From the NCBI GenBank assembly GCA_037349105.1, contig JAYJMM010000019.1, forward strand, positions 2,291,501-2,355,500: a stretch of 64,000 nucleotides of DNA. The letters run 5' to 3'. The position numbers and the translations under genes were made by a program. Below are positions 31,901 to 46,900 of the stretch, one piece after another. The notes beneath the pieces were generated by a model that made no database searches, was not told the DNA's origin, and saw nothing but the letters and a program-made list of their open reading frames with translations. The number at the start of each line of letters is the position of its first letter. Position 1 is the first letter of the stretch. This DNA comes from Limnomonas spitsbergensis. Taxonomy: Eukaryota; Chlorophyta; Chlorophyceae; Chlamydomonadales.

Positions 31901-34900
31901 GCTGGATCTGCTCTTGTTGTACGGCAGCTCCGAATCCCACTCCACCCACTCCGGCTTGGCGTTGGTGTAGTTCTCTCCCGGCGGCAGGCTCATGCGGTAC
32001 ATGGCCACGGACTGGGCGCCTAGCTCGTCCAGACCACCAAACAGGAACAGAGCGTCCTATAAGTAAGAGGGGGGGTCACATGGGGCATGTGTGAGTTAGG
32101 GTTTAGGGTCACATGGGGCATGTGGGGGTTACGGTTAAGGGTCACATGGGGCATGTATGGGTTAGTGTTTAGGGTCACATGGGGCATGTGGGGGTTACGG
32201 TTAAGGGTCACATGGGGCATGTGGAAGGGTCAGCCAGACCGTCAGGAAGGAGGCGAGCATCCTATGCACCGGTGGCTGAGTGGCAGGGTGGCAGAGGAGA
32301 GCCTTGCTGTGGTGGCAGGGGAGAGACAGGCTCGTGAGGTGCATGGCGACAGACCGAGCACTGAGCACATCCAGACCGTCAGGAAGGAGGCGAGCATCCT
32401 ATGCACCGGTGGCTGTGTGGCGGAGGAGAGCCTTGCTGTGAGGTGGTTACGCTTTGCCGTGAAATCATATAAGCACACCCAATAGTTGTTTATGAAAGGG
32501 CCAGGGCTGACGACCAAAGCCCTAAATCACACAAAGCCCTAAATCACTTTAAACTCAAAGCCACACAAAGCCCTACATCACACAAAGCCCTACATCACAT
32601 GAAGCCCTAAATCACATGAAGCCCTAAATCACACAACGCCCTTAGTCAAACAACCCAGGCCGGTAGGGATGCGCCCTGGCCGCTGCCACTGACCTTGAAG
32701 AAGGTGAGCAGGTGGCTGTGACGGGGCGGAGGCAGGCGGCCCACACAGCTGACCTCAGTCCAGGTCTTGCTCTGCATGGGTTTAAAGGGTTAGGGTTAGG
32801 GTTTAATGTTTATGATTAAAGGGTGGAAGGGTTTGGGGTTAAAGGGTTTGGGATAAAAGGGTTAAAAGGTTAAGAGGTTAGGGTTGAAGAGTTGAAGGGG
32901 TTAGGGTTAAAGGGTTAAGGGGTTAGGGTTAAAGGGTAAAGGGGTTAGGGTTAAAGGGTAAAGGGGTTAGGGTTAAAGGGTTGAGGGGTTATGGTTGAAG
33001 GGTTAAGGGGTTAGGGTTAAAGGGTTAAGGGGTTAGGGCTGACGAGTTGAACGGGTTAGGGTTAAAGGGTTAAGGGGTTATGGTTGAAGAGTTGAAGGGG
33101 TTAGGGTTAAAGGGTTAAGGGATTGATGTTAAAGGGTAAATGGGTTAGGGTTAAAGGGTTAAGGGTTAGGGTTGAATAGTTAAAGGGTTAAGTGGTTAGG
33201 GTTAAATGGTTAGGGTTAAAGGACTAAGGGGTTCGGGTCAAAGGGTTCAGGGGTTAAAGGGTTAGGGTTTAAGGTTAAAGGGTTCAGGGGTTAAAGGGTT
33301 AGGGTTGAAGGGTTACGAAAAATTGTTGAAGGGGTTAGGGTTAAAGGGTTAAAGGGTTAGGGTTAACGGGTTAGGGTTAAAGGGTCAAGGATTAGGGGTT
33401 GAAGGGTTGAAGGGTTAAGGGTTAAAGGATTAAAGAGTGCCGCAGCGAGAGGACAACGATAATGAGTGCGATGGGGCATGAGAGGAGAATGGGAGGAGGA
33501 TGCCCACGGAACGGAGGGAGGGAGGGAGGGAGGGAGGAGGTGGGGGAGGGAGGGAGGGTGGAAGTGGGAGAGGGAGGGAGGGAGGGAGGAAGGAAGTGGG
33601 GGAGGAAGGGAGGAAGTGGGGGAGGGGGGGAGGGAGGAGGGGGGAGAGGGAGCTCCTTAGTCCTCAAGCACAAAGTTGCTCCTGCCCCAACCCCCTCCAA
33701 CCACAAAATGAGGACATGCAGGTCCTGAAAAACACACACAGGTGTTCCCCCCCCCCCCCCCTCCCTCTCTCCCCCTCCCTCCCTCCCCCTCCCTCTCTCC
33801 CCCTCCCTCCCTCCCCCTCCCTCTCTCCCCCTCCCTCTCTCCCCCTCCCTCTCTCCCCCTCCCTCTCTCCCCCTCCCTCCCTCCCCCTCCCTCTCTCCCC
33901 CTCCCTCTCTCCCCCTCCCTCCCTCCCCCTCCCTCTCTCCCCCTCCCTCTCTCCCCCTCCCTCTCTCCCTCTCCCTCTCTCCCCCTCCCTCTCTCCCCCT
34001 CCCTCTCTCCCCCTTCCCCCTTCGAACCACAAAATTAGGACATTTAGGTCCTCCAAAACGAAGTTGTTCCTTCCCTTTCCCTCTCTAGCCCACGTACCAC
34101 AAAGTCCAGCACATGCAGGTCCTCCAGCACGAAGTTGTTCCTCCCCCCGCTGACAAACAGCAGGTTGCTGTGTCCAACACAGACGGCGGAAGCCTGGCGT
34201 GGTGAAGGCGCAGTGCCAGCCAGGGCAGGCTGCGACCACTGCCAGGAAGACAGATCCAGCAGCATGAGGTCATTGGTGCGACCGCCAATGGCATGCCCAC
34301 CTGTAGAAAGCAAGCACAGGGCCGTATATATATTATAGTGGGAAAGAGACCCATGCAGGTCGTTGGCGTGGCGCTGATGGCATGCCCGTCTGTAGGGAGC
34401 AGGCACAGGGCCGGGTTTTTAAAAACAGTGGGAAAAAGACCCATGCATGTCGTTGGCGTGGCGCTGAAGGCATGCGCGCCTGTGGGGAGCAGGCACAGGG
34501 CCACATCTTTTAAAAAAGAGGAGCAGGGACGAATGCATGTCGTTGGCGCGGCTGCTGATGGCATGCCTGTTGTAAGCGAGCAGGGTTGCACTCTCAGCAG
34601 CTTGCCACGGTCTGTCCCCTTGGCGTGAGCAGCACAGCAGTACCTTACAACGGGAAGCAGTACAGCAAGACGGTATTGCAAGACAGACCAGCGGGGGGAC
34701 GGTACAGCGGGCCTGCCCCCCTCTCACCGAACAGCACCAGGTTCCCTGCCCAGAAGGTCGCCACCGACTGCTCCCTGGGTGTGGGCGGAGTTCCCTCGGT
34801 GTTGGGGCGGTACCAGTGCCACTTGTCCAGGTCCAGGAACCAGACGTCGTTCAGCCGCTTGCGCTCGGCGGTGCGGCCACCGAAGACGACCAGGCGGTGG

Positions 34901-37900
34901 TTATCCTCGTCGTACATCGCGCAGTGGTTGAACCTGGAGGGCAGGGGGGGGATGCGTTTAAACCCTAAACCCTCAACCACCAAACAAGACCATGCCGGGG
35001 CTGTGCCTTTAGCATACACGTGCAGGGGTGGCTTTGGGGGGAATAGAGTGGCAGAGGGTGGGGGGTTCAAGGTGTAGGGTGTAGGGCATCGGCATCATGG
35101 TTTAAGCGTGCCCATCCCCCCATCACTCACCTGGGTAATGGCTTCTTGCCCTGCCAGGGGTCAGGGTGTAGGGTATAGGGCTCAGGGTTTAGGGCATGGG
35201 GATCATGGTCTGATCCTGTCCCCCTCCCCATGCCTCACCTGGGAGATGCTTCTTGTCTTGTCAGGGCATACGGTATAGGGTTTAGGGTTTCGGGCATGGG
35301 GATCATGGTATGATCCTGTCCCCCTTTCCCTCCCTCACCTGGGAGATGGCTTATTGTCTTGTCAGGGTGTAGGGTATAGGGCTCTGGGTATAGGGCATGG
35401 GGATCATGGTCTGATCCTGTCCCCCTCCTCATGCCTCACCTGGGTGATGGCTTCTCTCCTTTGCATGGCTGCATGTGCCACTCCATACGATCCAGCGTGA
35501 TCCAATACACGTCGCTGGAGGTGACCCCATCCTTGACGAGCGTGCCGCCAAACACCAACATCATATTACCGACCTGCGGGGGTTATAGTTTAGGGTGCGG
35601 GGATCAGGGTCGAGATTTGAGGGACGAGAGCTCAACATGTTGTATAAGGTGTAAGGTTTTAGGGTTTAGGGACTAGGGTTTGGGGATACATGTCTAGGGA
35701 TGAGGGTAGAGATTTAAGGTTATAGAGATGAGGGTCTAGGAAAAAGGGTTTATGGATATGGGTCAAGGGTAGACCAAGGTTCCATGGCTTGCTACACTAG
35801 GTCCCCCTGAAAAAAACAGCATTTGGCAAAAACAGCGACTTTCCGCTTTGGCTGTTTTGGCCACAGGCTGCTATGGCCACAGGCTGTTTTGGCCACAGGC
35901 TACTTTGGCCACAGGCTGCTTTGGCCACAGGCTGCCTTGGCCACAGGCTGCTTTGGCCACAGGCTACTTTGGCCACAGGCTGTTTTGGCCACAGGCTGCT
36001 TTGGCCACATGCTACTTTGGCCACAGGCTGCTTTGGCCACAGGCTGCCTTGGCCACAGGCTGTTTTGGCCACAGGCTACTTTGGCCACATGCTACTTTGG
36101 CCACATGCTGCTTTGGCCACAGGCTGCTTTGGCCACAGGCTGTTTTGGCCACAAGCTACTTTGGCCGAAGGCTGTTTTGGCCACAGGCTGCCTTGGCCAC
36201 AGGCTGTTTTGGCCACAGGCTACTTTGGCCACAGGCTGTTTTGGCCACAGGCTGCTTTGGCCACATGCTACTTTGGCCACAGGCTGCTTTGGCCACAGGC
36301 TGCCTTGGCCACATGCTGCTTTGGCCAAAGGCTGCTTCGGCCACATGCTGCTTTGGCCACAGGCTGCTTTGGCCCACAGGCTGCTTTGGCCACATGCTGC
36401 TATGGCCACAGGCTGCTTTGGCCACATGCTGCTTTGGACGCAGGCTGCTTTGGCCACAGGCTGTTTTGGCCACATGCTGCTTTGACCACATGCTGCTTTG
36501 GCCACAGGCTGCTATGGCCATAGGATGCTTTGGCCACAGGTTGTTTTGGCCACAGGCTGCTTTGGCGACATGCTGTTTTGGCCACAGGCTGATTTGGCCA
36601 CATGCTGCTTTGACCACATGCTGCTTTGGCCACATGCTGCTATGGCCACATGCTGCTATGGCCACAAGCTGCTTTGGCCACAGGCTGCTTTGTCCCCATG
36701 CTGCTTTGACCACATGCTGCTTTGGTCACATGCTGCTTTGGCTACAGGCTGCTTTGGCCACAAGCTGCTTTGACCACAGGCTGTTTTGGCCACAGGCTGC
36801 TTTGGCCACATGCTGCTTTGGCCGAAGGTTGCTTTGGCCACATGCTGTTTTGACCACATGCTGCTTTGGCCACAGGCTGTTTTGACCACAGGCTGCTTTG
36901 GCCGAAGGCTGTTTTGGCCACAGGCTGTTTTGACCACAGGCTGCTTTGGCCGAAGGCTGTTTTGACCACAGGCTGTTTTGACCACATGCTCCTTTGGCCA
37001 CATGCTGCTTTGGCCGAAGGCTGTTTTGGCCACAGGCTGCTTTGACCACATGCTGCTTTGGCCACAGGCTGCTTTGGCCACATGCTGCTTTGGCTACAGG
37101 CTGCTTTGGCCACAGGCTGCTTTGACCACATGCTGCTTTGGCCACAGGCTGCTTTGGCCACATGCTGCTTTGGCCGAAGGCTGTTTTGGCCACAGGCTGT
37201 TTTGACCACAGGATGCTTTGGCCACAGGCTGTTTTGACCACATGCTGCTTTGGCCGAAGGCTGTTTTGGCCACAGGCTGTTTTGGCCACAGGCTGTTTTG
37301 ACCACAGGCTGCTTTGGCCGAAGGCTGCTTTGACCACATGCTGCTTTGGCCGAAGGCTGTTCTGGCCACAGGCTGCTTTGGCCACATGTTGCTTTGGCCA
37401 CAGGCTGCTTTGCCACATGCTGCTTTGGCCGAAGGCTGCTTCGGCCACATGCTGCTTTGGCCACAGGCTGCTTTGGCCCACATGCTGCTTTGGCCACATG
37501 CTGCTATGGCCACAGGCTGCTTTGGCCACATGCTGCTTTGGACGCAGGCTGCTTTGGCCACAGGCTGTTTTGGCCACATGCTGCTTTGACCACATGCTGC
37601 TTTGACCACATGCTGCTTTGGCCACAGGCTGCTATGGCCACAGGATGCTTTGGCCACATGTTGTTTTGGCCACAGGCTGCTTTGGCGACATGCTGTTTTG
37701 GCCACAGGCTGATTTAGCCACAGGCTGATTTGACCACATGCTGCTTTGGCCACATGCTGCTATGGCCACATGCTGCTATGGCCACAAGCTGCTTTGGCCA
37801 CAGGCTGCTTTGTCCCCATGCTGCTTTGACCACATGCTGCTTTGGTCACATGCTGCTTTGGCTACAGGCTGCTTTGCCCACAGGCTGCTTTGACCACAGG

Positions 37901-40900
37901 CTGTTTTGGCCACAGGCTGCTTTGGCCACATGCTGCTTTGGCCGAAGGCTGTTTTAGCCACATGCTGTTTTGACCACATGCTGCTTTGGCCACAGGCTGT
38001 TTTGACCACAGGCTGCTTTGGCCGAAGGCTGTTTTGGCCACAGGCTGTTTTGACCACAGGCTGCTTCGGCCGAAGGCTGTTTTGACCAGAGGCTGTTTTG
38101 ACCACATGCTGCTTTGGCCACATGCTGCTTTGGCCGAAGGCTGTTTTGGCCACAGGCTGCTTTGACCACATGCTGCTTTGGCCACATGCTGCTTTGGCCA
38201 CATGCTGCTTTGGCTACAGGCTGCTTTGGCCACAGGCTGCTTTGACAACAAGCTGTTTTGGCCACAGGCTGCATTGGCCACATGCTGCTTTGGCCGAAGG
38301 CTGTTTTGGCCACAGGCTGTTTTGACCACATGCTGCTTTGGCCACAGGCTGTTTTGACCACATGCTGCTTTGGCCGAAGGCTGTTTTGGCCACAGGCTGT
38401 TTTGGCCACTGGCTGTTTTGACCACAGGCTGCTTTGGCCGAAGGCTGCTTTGACCACATGCTGCTTTGGCCGAAGGCTGTTTTGGCCACAGGCTGCTTTG
38501 GCCACAAGTTGCTTTGGCCACATGCTGCTTTGGCCACATGCTGCTTTGGCCGAAGGCTGCTTTGGCCACAGGCTGCTTTGGCCACAGGTTGCTTTGGCCA
38601 CAGGTTGCTTTGGCCACAGGCTGTTTTGGCCACAGGCTGCTTTGGCCGAAGGCTGCTTTGGCCACATGCTGCTTTGGCCGAAGGCTGCTTTGGCCACATG
38701 CTGCTTTGGCCGAAGGCTGCTTTGGCCACAGGCTGCTTTGGCCGAAGGCTGTTTTGGCCACAGGCTGCTTTGGCCCCAGGTTGCTTTGGCCACAGGCTGC
38801 TTTGGCCACAGGCTGCTTTGGCCACAGGCTGCTTTGGCCACAGGCTGCTTTGGCCGAAGGCTACTTTGGCCGAAGGCTGCTTTGGCCGAAGGCTGTTTTG
38901 GCTGAAGGCTGCTTTGGCTGAAGGCCGCTTTGGCCGAAGGCTGTTTTGGCCACAGGCTGTTTTGGCCACATGTTGCTTTGGCCACAGGCTGCTTTGGCCA
39001 CAGGCTGTTTTGGCCACATGCTGCTTTGGCCACAAGCTGCTTTGGCCACATGCTGCTTTGGCCGAAGGCTGCTTTGGCCGAAGGCTGCTTTGGCTGAAGG
39101 CTGCTTTGGCCGAGGTTTTGTTTGACAAGGTACCTGTGATGGCTGTTTTTGACACGTCAAGCCGGATGTAGCTTAAGAGCATCGTGAACTGGCTAAGACC
39201 AACATTAGTGCTTGCCCCTGCTCCCTTGCTCACCTGTGTCAGCGTGTGCCCCTGCCTGACCCAGCACCGGTTGTCAATGGTCTGATCACCACCTCCCTCC
39301 ACCTTGACCACCTGGCTGGACTCAGCCTTGCAGCGGTACTCGAGGTATGAGCCGACCTGGAGGTGTGGAAGGGCAGTCGAGGGGGGGGGAGGGACGGTGG
39401 TCAAGCGGGGGCGAGCGAAAGAACACCGGGTGGGGGAAAGGGAGAAATTTTCAAATTTTCAAATTTTTAAACTTGAGTAACTCCTCATTGACTTTATGGG
39501 CCTACACTTTTGCCTACACTTGATATTGCAAATCTGGTAAGTCCATGCTTGCCGACCATTTCCTCTTCCCACCCATGCTCAGATAACAACTGTGGTACTG
39601 ATTCAAGGGTTTAGGGCTGAACCCCCACCCCCCTACGCAGGAAACCTTAAGTCAGTGTTTCTTTAGTGAGTGGTATACCACTATCAGCTACATTTCAGCT
39701 ATACCGTGCCCCCGGCCGAAAGGTCCTGGTGCAGCCAGCCCTGATGCTTGGGCCACCGGCCGGAGGCCGGTCTAGCTTTGGTGGAAATCGGCACAGGGGT
39801 GGCTGAGGAGCAGCCCAGCAAAGGTGGTCCGGTACCCAGAGCACCCTGAGCCTGCAAATTGTTGAACACCCTGGATCTTCTCCAGCCCAGATTTTGTTCT
39901 CTTGCCCCCTGGTGGCACATCCCCCCTGGTGTTGCAACGGGCTTAGTGCAAACTAGACACAGACTTGAATATTTTCCGCCACAAAGCCTGTCACTGGACC
40001 AACAAAGCACACCCATAAGAAGAAACCACCATGAGGAAGTTGCTCCCTCCTTTTTGCCTCAGGGTGACGGCGAGGATGTGGCTACGGCCCCAAGCTGCGT
40101 TGTTTTCTTATCCTCCACGCCCTAGTAGGGCATAGCTTTCTCTCTTTCTACAACGGGTTTCAGAAGGCTCGGCCTCCTCCAGCCTCATGCGCTCCTCTGC
40201 GTGCCCAACCATGCACCTCAGCACCTCCCACAACCTTGATTTGGACCCCCACATTTCAACCACCTTTTCAGAATAATCAGATGTGTATTTCGAAGAAGAA
40301 AATTCTGGTTAAATTAATACAGGTATCCTTTTTAACATATAATGCAGTAACATATGCAGGGTTTACTTGTTAACCTCAAGGCCCGACCGGCATTCCAAAC
40401 CCTGGCACCCTAAACCCTCAAGCCCAACAGGCATTCCAATGGCCTCCATTCTCTTGAACCCCCAACGTCTCACGCTCCACCTCCTCCCCATCCCATAATC
40501 CTAAACCCTCAACCCTGATCCTACCGGTGTTCCAATGGGCTTCAGTCTCTCCACCTCCTCCAGCCTCTCTCGCTCTTCCTCCTCACGAAGGAACGACAGC
40601 AGGCGGGACAACCCCTCCTCCACCTTGGCCTTATACCTGCAGGGCACAGGGTGCAAGGGTGCAACAACAGCATTACACCTTCAAATAACAGTTGCCCCTC
40701 TTGTACAACATCAACTCCAGACTGCAGCATTACACATTAAAGGTCATCTATTACACATCAAGGGAGTAACAGTTGTCCCTAGAGGTACAATATCAACTCC
40801 AGACTGCAGCATTACACATTAAAGGTCATCTATTACACATCAAGGGAGTAACAGTTGTCCCTAGAGGTACAATATCAACTCCAGACTGCAGCATTACACA

Positions 40901-43900
40901 TTGAAGGTCATATATTACACATCAAGGGAGTAACAGTTGTCCCTAGAGGTACAATATGAACTCAAGACTGCAGCATTACACATTGAAGGTCATATATTAC
41001 ACATCAAGGGAGTAACAGTTGTCCCTAGAGGTACAATATGAACTCCAGACTGCAGCATTACACATTAAAGGTCATCTATTACACATCAAGGGAGTAACAG
41101 TTGTCCCTAGAGGTACAATATGAACTCAAGACTGCAGCATTACACATTGAAGGTCATATATTACACATCAAGGGAGTAACAGTTGTCCCTAGAGGTACAA
41201 TATGAACTCCAGACTGCAGCATTACACATTGAAGGCCATATACTACACATCAAGGGAGTAACAGTTGTCCCTAGAGGTACAATATGAACTCCAAGGTGCA
41301 ACATTACACATTGAAGGTCATATATTACACATCAAGGGAGTAACAGTTGTCTCTAGAGGTACAATATGAACTCCAAGGTGCAACATTACACATTGAAGGT
41401 CATATATTACACATGAAGGGAGTAACAGTTGTCCCTAGAGGTACAATATGAACTCCAAGGTGCAACATTACACATTGAAGGTCATATATTACACATCAAG
41501 GGAGTAACAGTTGTCTCTAGAGGTACAATATGAACTCCAAGGTGCAACATTACACATTGAAGGTCATATATTACACATGAAGGGAGTAACAGTTGTCCCT
41601 AGAGGTACAACAGGAACTCCAAGGTGCAACATTACACCAGAAGGGTACAGGGGTACACCTTTGGTGTAACATATTATATACAGGTGTAATGTAACGTAGA
41701 TGGTGTAACATCATGCAGTTCAGGCTGTAGCGTTACACATTGGGGCACGTAGCAGCCAGTCAGCACTGCCCCAATGCAAAGCAAAGCTGGCCGCACCTGG
41801 GGCTTGTGGCCGTGGGCAACATTGTACCTGAACTGTAGCTGATAGTGGTACACCACTCACTTAGAAAAACTAGCCCTCAGCCTACGCCTGAAAGAGCTTT
41901 CCCACATCTTCCTGCTGGCCCCGTCTGGCCCTTACAAAAGAAACCGCAACAAAAAATGGTTGGGGCGTGCTGACGCTGCCAGGCAAAAATCGGTACCGCA
42001 TGTTGTGTGGTACCCCTAGCCCCCTATGCTGACCTGTCATCCAGGCTGTTGTACCGCAGGTTCAGCTCCTTGATGAATTTGAGGTGACCCATGGTAGGAG
42101 GCACCCTGCATTGGAGAGTGTGGGGGTCCGTGTTTCAGGTTGCGGGTTCAGAAGGCTTCTTGAGGGCTCCATGCATCGGAGCACAGAGGGTTCAGGGTTC
42201 AGGGTTCAGGGTGAGCATAGTTTAGAGTTAAAAAGGTTGGGGTGGGACCAATGGTGGGCAGAAACCTGAAGAGGAGAGACGAGGGTTGAGGGTGATGTTT
42301 TTAGAGTTGAGGGCTCCCAGGTCGGGACACACACCCACACACCCACACACACCCACACCCACACGCCCACGCGCCCGCGCACGCAACGCACGCACGCACG
42401 CACGCACGCACGCACACGGTGTATCCCCCCGAGCCCCTTTGGGCACCAAATTGATATAATGCCCAGCACACACACAAACACACATATAACACACAGGTTT
42501 GACTAGATGCCCCACCCCATGCCCCTACCTGGACAACAGGTTGTTTCAGCAGTCCACCCTCTGAATCTTCTTGAAGTGCCCCATGCCCCCCCCCCCCCCA
42601 TGCCCCGTCCCCCATACCCCTACCTGGACAACAGGTTGTTTCAGCAGTCCACCCTCTGAATCTTCTTGAAGTGCCCCATGCCCCCTCCCCCCCCCATGCC
42701 CCGTCCCCCATACCCCTACCTGGACAACAGGTTGTTTCAGCAGTCCACCCTCTGAATCTTCTTGAAGTGCCCCATGCCCCCCCCCCCCCATGCCCCGTCC
42801 CCCATGCACCTACTTGGACAACAGGTTGTTTGAGCAGTCCACCCTCTGAATCTTCCTGAAGTGCCCCATGCCCCCCCCCCCCCCCATGCCCCGTCCCCCA
42901 TGCCCCTACCTGGACAACAGGTTGTTTGAGCAGTCCACCCTCTGAATCTTCTTGAAGTGCCCCATGCCCCCCCCCCCCCCCCCATGCCCCGTCCCCCATG
43001 CCCCTACCTGGACAACAGGTTGTTTGAGCAGTCCACCCTCTGAATCTTCTTGAAGTGCCCCATGGACGCCGGCAAGAAGCGGATCATGTTGTTACTCATG
43101 TCCAGCTTGATCAGGGCAGGCAGGTCGCCGATGTTCTCAGGGAGCTGCTCCAGCCGGTTGTTCTCCAGGCTCAGGGACTAGGGGGCAGGTGTGAGAGGTG
43201 TGAAAAGTGAGAGGTGTGGCAGGTATGACAGGGTGGACAGGTCGCCAATGTTCTCGAGGAGCTGCTCTAGCCGGTTATTCTCCAGGCTCAGGGACTAGGG
43301 GACAGGTGTGAGAGGTGTAAAACGTGTGACAGGGTGGACAGACTGCTGATGTTCTCAGGAAGCTGCTCCAGCCAAACTTCTCTCCAGGCTCGGGGACTGG
43401 GGGAGAGGAGTGAGAGACAGGACAGGTGTGAGAGGTGTGGAAAGGTGTGAGATGCATGACAAGCCTGACATGGTGGACAAGCTCCAGGCTCAGGGACAGA
43501 GTGGCAGGTGTGAGAGGCATCAGGTCAGACAGGGGGGGTAAAGGTTTAGGGTTTAGGGTTAAGGGATTAGGGTTAAGGACGAATCTGGCAGGGAGGGCCC
43601 AGGCAGCTCCTAATGAAAGGTGTGAGAGGCAAGCAACCAGTGGCTGGGAGCTGAGGCAGCTGCCCCAGCCTTCTTCAAGGCTGAAAGGCGCATTGGCAGG
43701 AGGGAGGGCAGGGGAGAAAGGGCGACGAGGGGGTCCAGGGAGTTGCCCCCGCCCGTTTCTTCACAGGCTAAGAGACTGAGAGACTGGTGCGGCAGTAGTG
43801 ACGGAGAGAGGGGCAGGTGACAGGGGGGGGGAGAACACACGTGTGTTAGGTAAAGGGTAGGTGCAGGTATGAAAAGTGTGAGAGGATCGACAGACATGAC

Positions 43901-46900
43901 AGGTGTGACTGGTGGGGGGTCAGGGTTACACCAACATTTTAAGCAGGTAACCCTACCGCGACACCTCGAGCTTCACGACCCCTCACATAACATGTAAAGG
44001 CCTGTTGAGCCTGTTGCCACAGAGGTCCAGCTCCCTCCCCTCCATCCACTAACCCTCAACTCGCACCTCAAGTTTCGCAAGCCCGCACAGCGCATCTGAC
44101 AGCCTGTTCAGCATGTTGCCACTGAGGTCCAGCTCCCTCCCCATCCACCCATCAACCGTCAACTCGCACCTCAAGTTTCCCAAGCCCACACAGCGCATCT
44201 GACAGCCTGTTCAGCATGTTGCCACTGAGGTCCAGCTCCCTCAAAAGGGACATATTCCCGATGTTCTCGCCCACCACGGAAATCTGATTGCCGCTGAGCT
44301 CCAGAACCATCATCTGTGGGGGCGAGAGGGCAGGGGTGTGAGATGGCAGAGGTGGCAGGGGGGCAGGGAAAGGTGACCGGGGAGGGGAGGGTGGATGTTC
44401 TGGCCCCTTAACATTGACGGCTCCTGGATGTTCTGGCCCATTAACATTCACTGCTCCTGGATGTTCTGGCCCATTAACATTCACTACTCCTGGATGTTCT
44501 GGCCCCTTAACATTGACGGCTCCTGGATGTTCTGGCCCATTAACATCACATTCACGGCTCACATCCAAAACTTAAGTCCTAACCATAAACATGGAAACGT
44601 TTTGTGGCGAGGAAACCCGCCATGCACCCTACCGAGAACCACAGTCAAGCATCTTGCAGAGCTTGGGCAGACCTAGGCGCCTGGCGCCTGGCAGTCATGT
44701 TGATCGCATTTCTCCCCATGAATTCAGACAAATGTCAATAGCAATGAATCGCCGCTTTGATCCAGTTGTATCCATCCATCCACGCCTCTGCTCTCACGCC
44801 TAGACCGGTGACAACAGCCCTCCGCCTCCCACACCCAGCCCTCCACCTCCACACTTTTAACCCCTGACCTGGGGCAGGCGGGTGACCACAGCAGGAATAC
44901 GTTTGAGCTGGTTGTACTTGATACGCAGCGTGCGCAGATATCGCAGGTCCTCGATATCATCGGGTAGCTCCGACAGGTTGTTACTGTATGGGAGAGAGCA
45001 TGATTAAATGAGGCATCAGCTTGCATGCCTCAAGAAAAAACATTCAATTTGTATGTGGTGCTCTGCTGGATTGTATGACTTCACAAAATACTTTGCGTTT
45101 ATATCTGAGCAGCAGTCTGCATGCAGGCCACCCTCTCACATGCAACAAACATGTCCCATGCAGCCAACGCTTCTCCATGCAATCAATATGCCCCCATGCA
45201 GCCAACACGCTCCCGAGCAACCAACAGTCTCCCATGCAATCGTCAGTCTTGCATGCAACCAAGAGCCTCCTATGCAACAGACAGTCTCCCATGCAACCAA
45301 CAGTCTCTCATGCAACCAACCGTCCCCCATGCACCCGATAATCTTCCATGCAACCGACATTCTTCCATGCAACTGACAGTGTCCCATGCAACCGATAATC
45401 TCCCATGCAACTGAAAGTCTCCCATTCAATCAACAGTCTCCCATGCAACCAACAGTCTCCCATGCAATCAACAGTCTCACATGCAATCAATAGTCTCCCA
45501 TGCAACCGACAATCTCCCATGCAACCGACAGTGTCCCATGCAATCGGCAGTCTTGCATGCAACCAAGAGCCTACTATGCAATCAACACTCTCCCATGCAA
45601 TCGGCAGTCTTGCATGCAACCAAGAGCCTCCCATGCAACCGACAGTCTCCCATGCAACCAACAGTGTCCCATGCAACCAACAGCCTCCCATGCAACCAAC
45701 AGTCTCCCATGCAATTAATAGTCTCCCATGCAACCAACAGTGTCCCATGCAACCAACAGTCTCCCATGCAACCAACAGTGTCCCATGCAACCAGCAGTCT
45801 CCCATGCAACCAACAGTCTCCCATGCAATTAATAGTCTCCCATACAACCAACAGCCTCCCATGCAACCAACAGTGTCCCATGCAACCAACAGTCTCCCAT
45901 GCAACCAACAGTTTTCCCATGCAACCAACAGTCTCCCATGCAATTAATAGTCTCCCATGCAACCAACAGTCTCCCATGCAACCAACAGTTTTCCCATACA
46001 ACCGACAGTCTCCCATGCAACCAGCAGTCTCCCATGCAACCAACAGTGTCCCATGCAACCAGCAGTCTCCCATGCAACCAACAGTCTCCCATGCAACCAA
46101 CAGTTTTCCCATACAACCGACAGTCTCCCATGCAACCAGCAGTCTCCCATGCAACCAACAGTGTCCCATGCAACCAGCAGTCTCCCATGCAACCAACAGT
46201 CTCCCATGCAATTAATAGTCTCCCATGCAACCAACAGTCTCCCATGCAACCAACAGTTTTCCCATACAACCGACAGTCTCCCATGCAATAAACACTCTCT
46301 TATGCAACCAACACTCTCCGTTGCAACCAACACTCCCCTATGCTCACACCTTGACAGCTCCAGCTCCGTGATGTTGGGGTTGTACTTCTTCACCATGTCC
46401 ACGAAACCGGGCGGGAGGGCTGTCATGCCCGCGTATCTGAGCAGGTACAGGCCAGGGTTAGAGGTAGAAGCTTTCATGAGGCCAGAGGAAGCAGCTATGA
46501 CACCAGACTTCAGCTCTTGTTCAGATCCCTCCGAGCCTCCGGCCAGAGGCCCCCAAGGTGGGCCTTTGTCTGTTGGCCGGTCTAGGCCTGGCTGCAATAC
46601 GACCGTTAGCTGCCGCAGGGTGGCCTACTGAAGGTGGACTTTGAGCTGGAAAATGGAACGCTGCATGCGGCCTGTGACGGAGTGAGGCATCGCCCCGAGA
46701 CTTTGATCCGGAGGGGGGTAAATGCATGAGCCAGGTGCAGGCGGATACGCACTTTGTAAGCATTGGCGCCGGTGACGTTATGAAGCATTGTAACAAAACT
46801 TCTTCGAGATTCATAAGATTTACCTTGCTAGTGCTCGCCCGACACGGTGCCCTGCACTTGATTCATAAGGTTTCCATCACCAAATGCATGATCCGAGGAG

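Noticed and set aside
32776..33435. True telomere or chromosome end
   Set aside because: Units are degenerate and lie inside an intron flanked by in-frame exons on both sides; interstitial telomere-like sequence only.
33500..34239. Arg/Gly/Glu-rich and Ser/Pro/Leu-rich frames
   Set aside because: Simple GGGA and CCCTCTCT repeats; only 34098-34300 on the minus strand is coding (Kelch exon).
35823..39404. Long open frames on both strands with [15 protein letters not shown] or [15 protein letters not shown] repeats
   Set aside because: The 16-bp satellite keeps all six frames open by period alone. Protein-like composition is absent, and the array sits in an intron of a well-supported gene.
42301..42999. 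Repeated [16 protein letters not shown] minus-strand frame
   Set aside because: Out-of-frame reading through copies of the DRC7 exon 5 donor junction; the true frame ([18 protein letters not shown]) matches LRRs.
45308..46631. Repetitive [17 protein letters not shown] and [17 protein letters not shown] frames
   Set aside because: 19-bp satellite in DRC7 intron 2, open in several frames on both strands.
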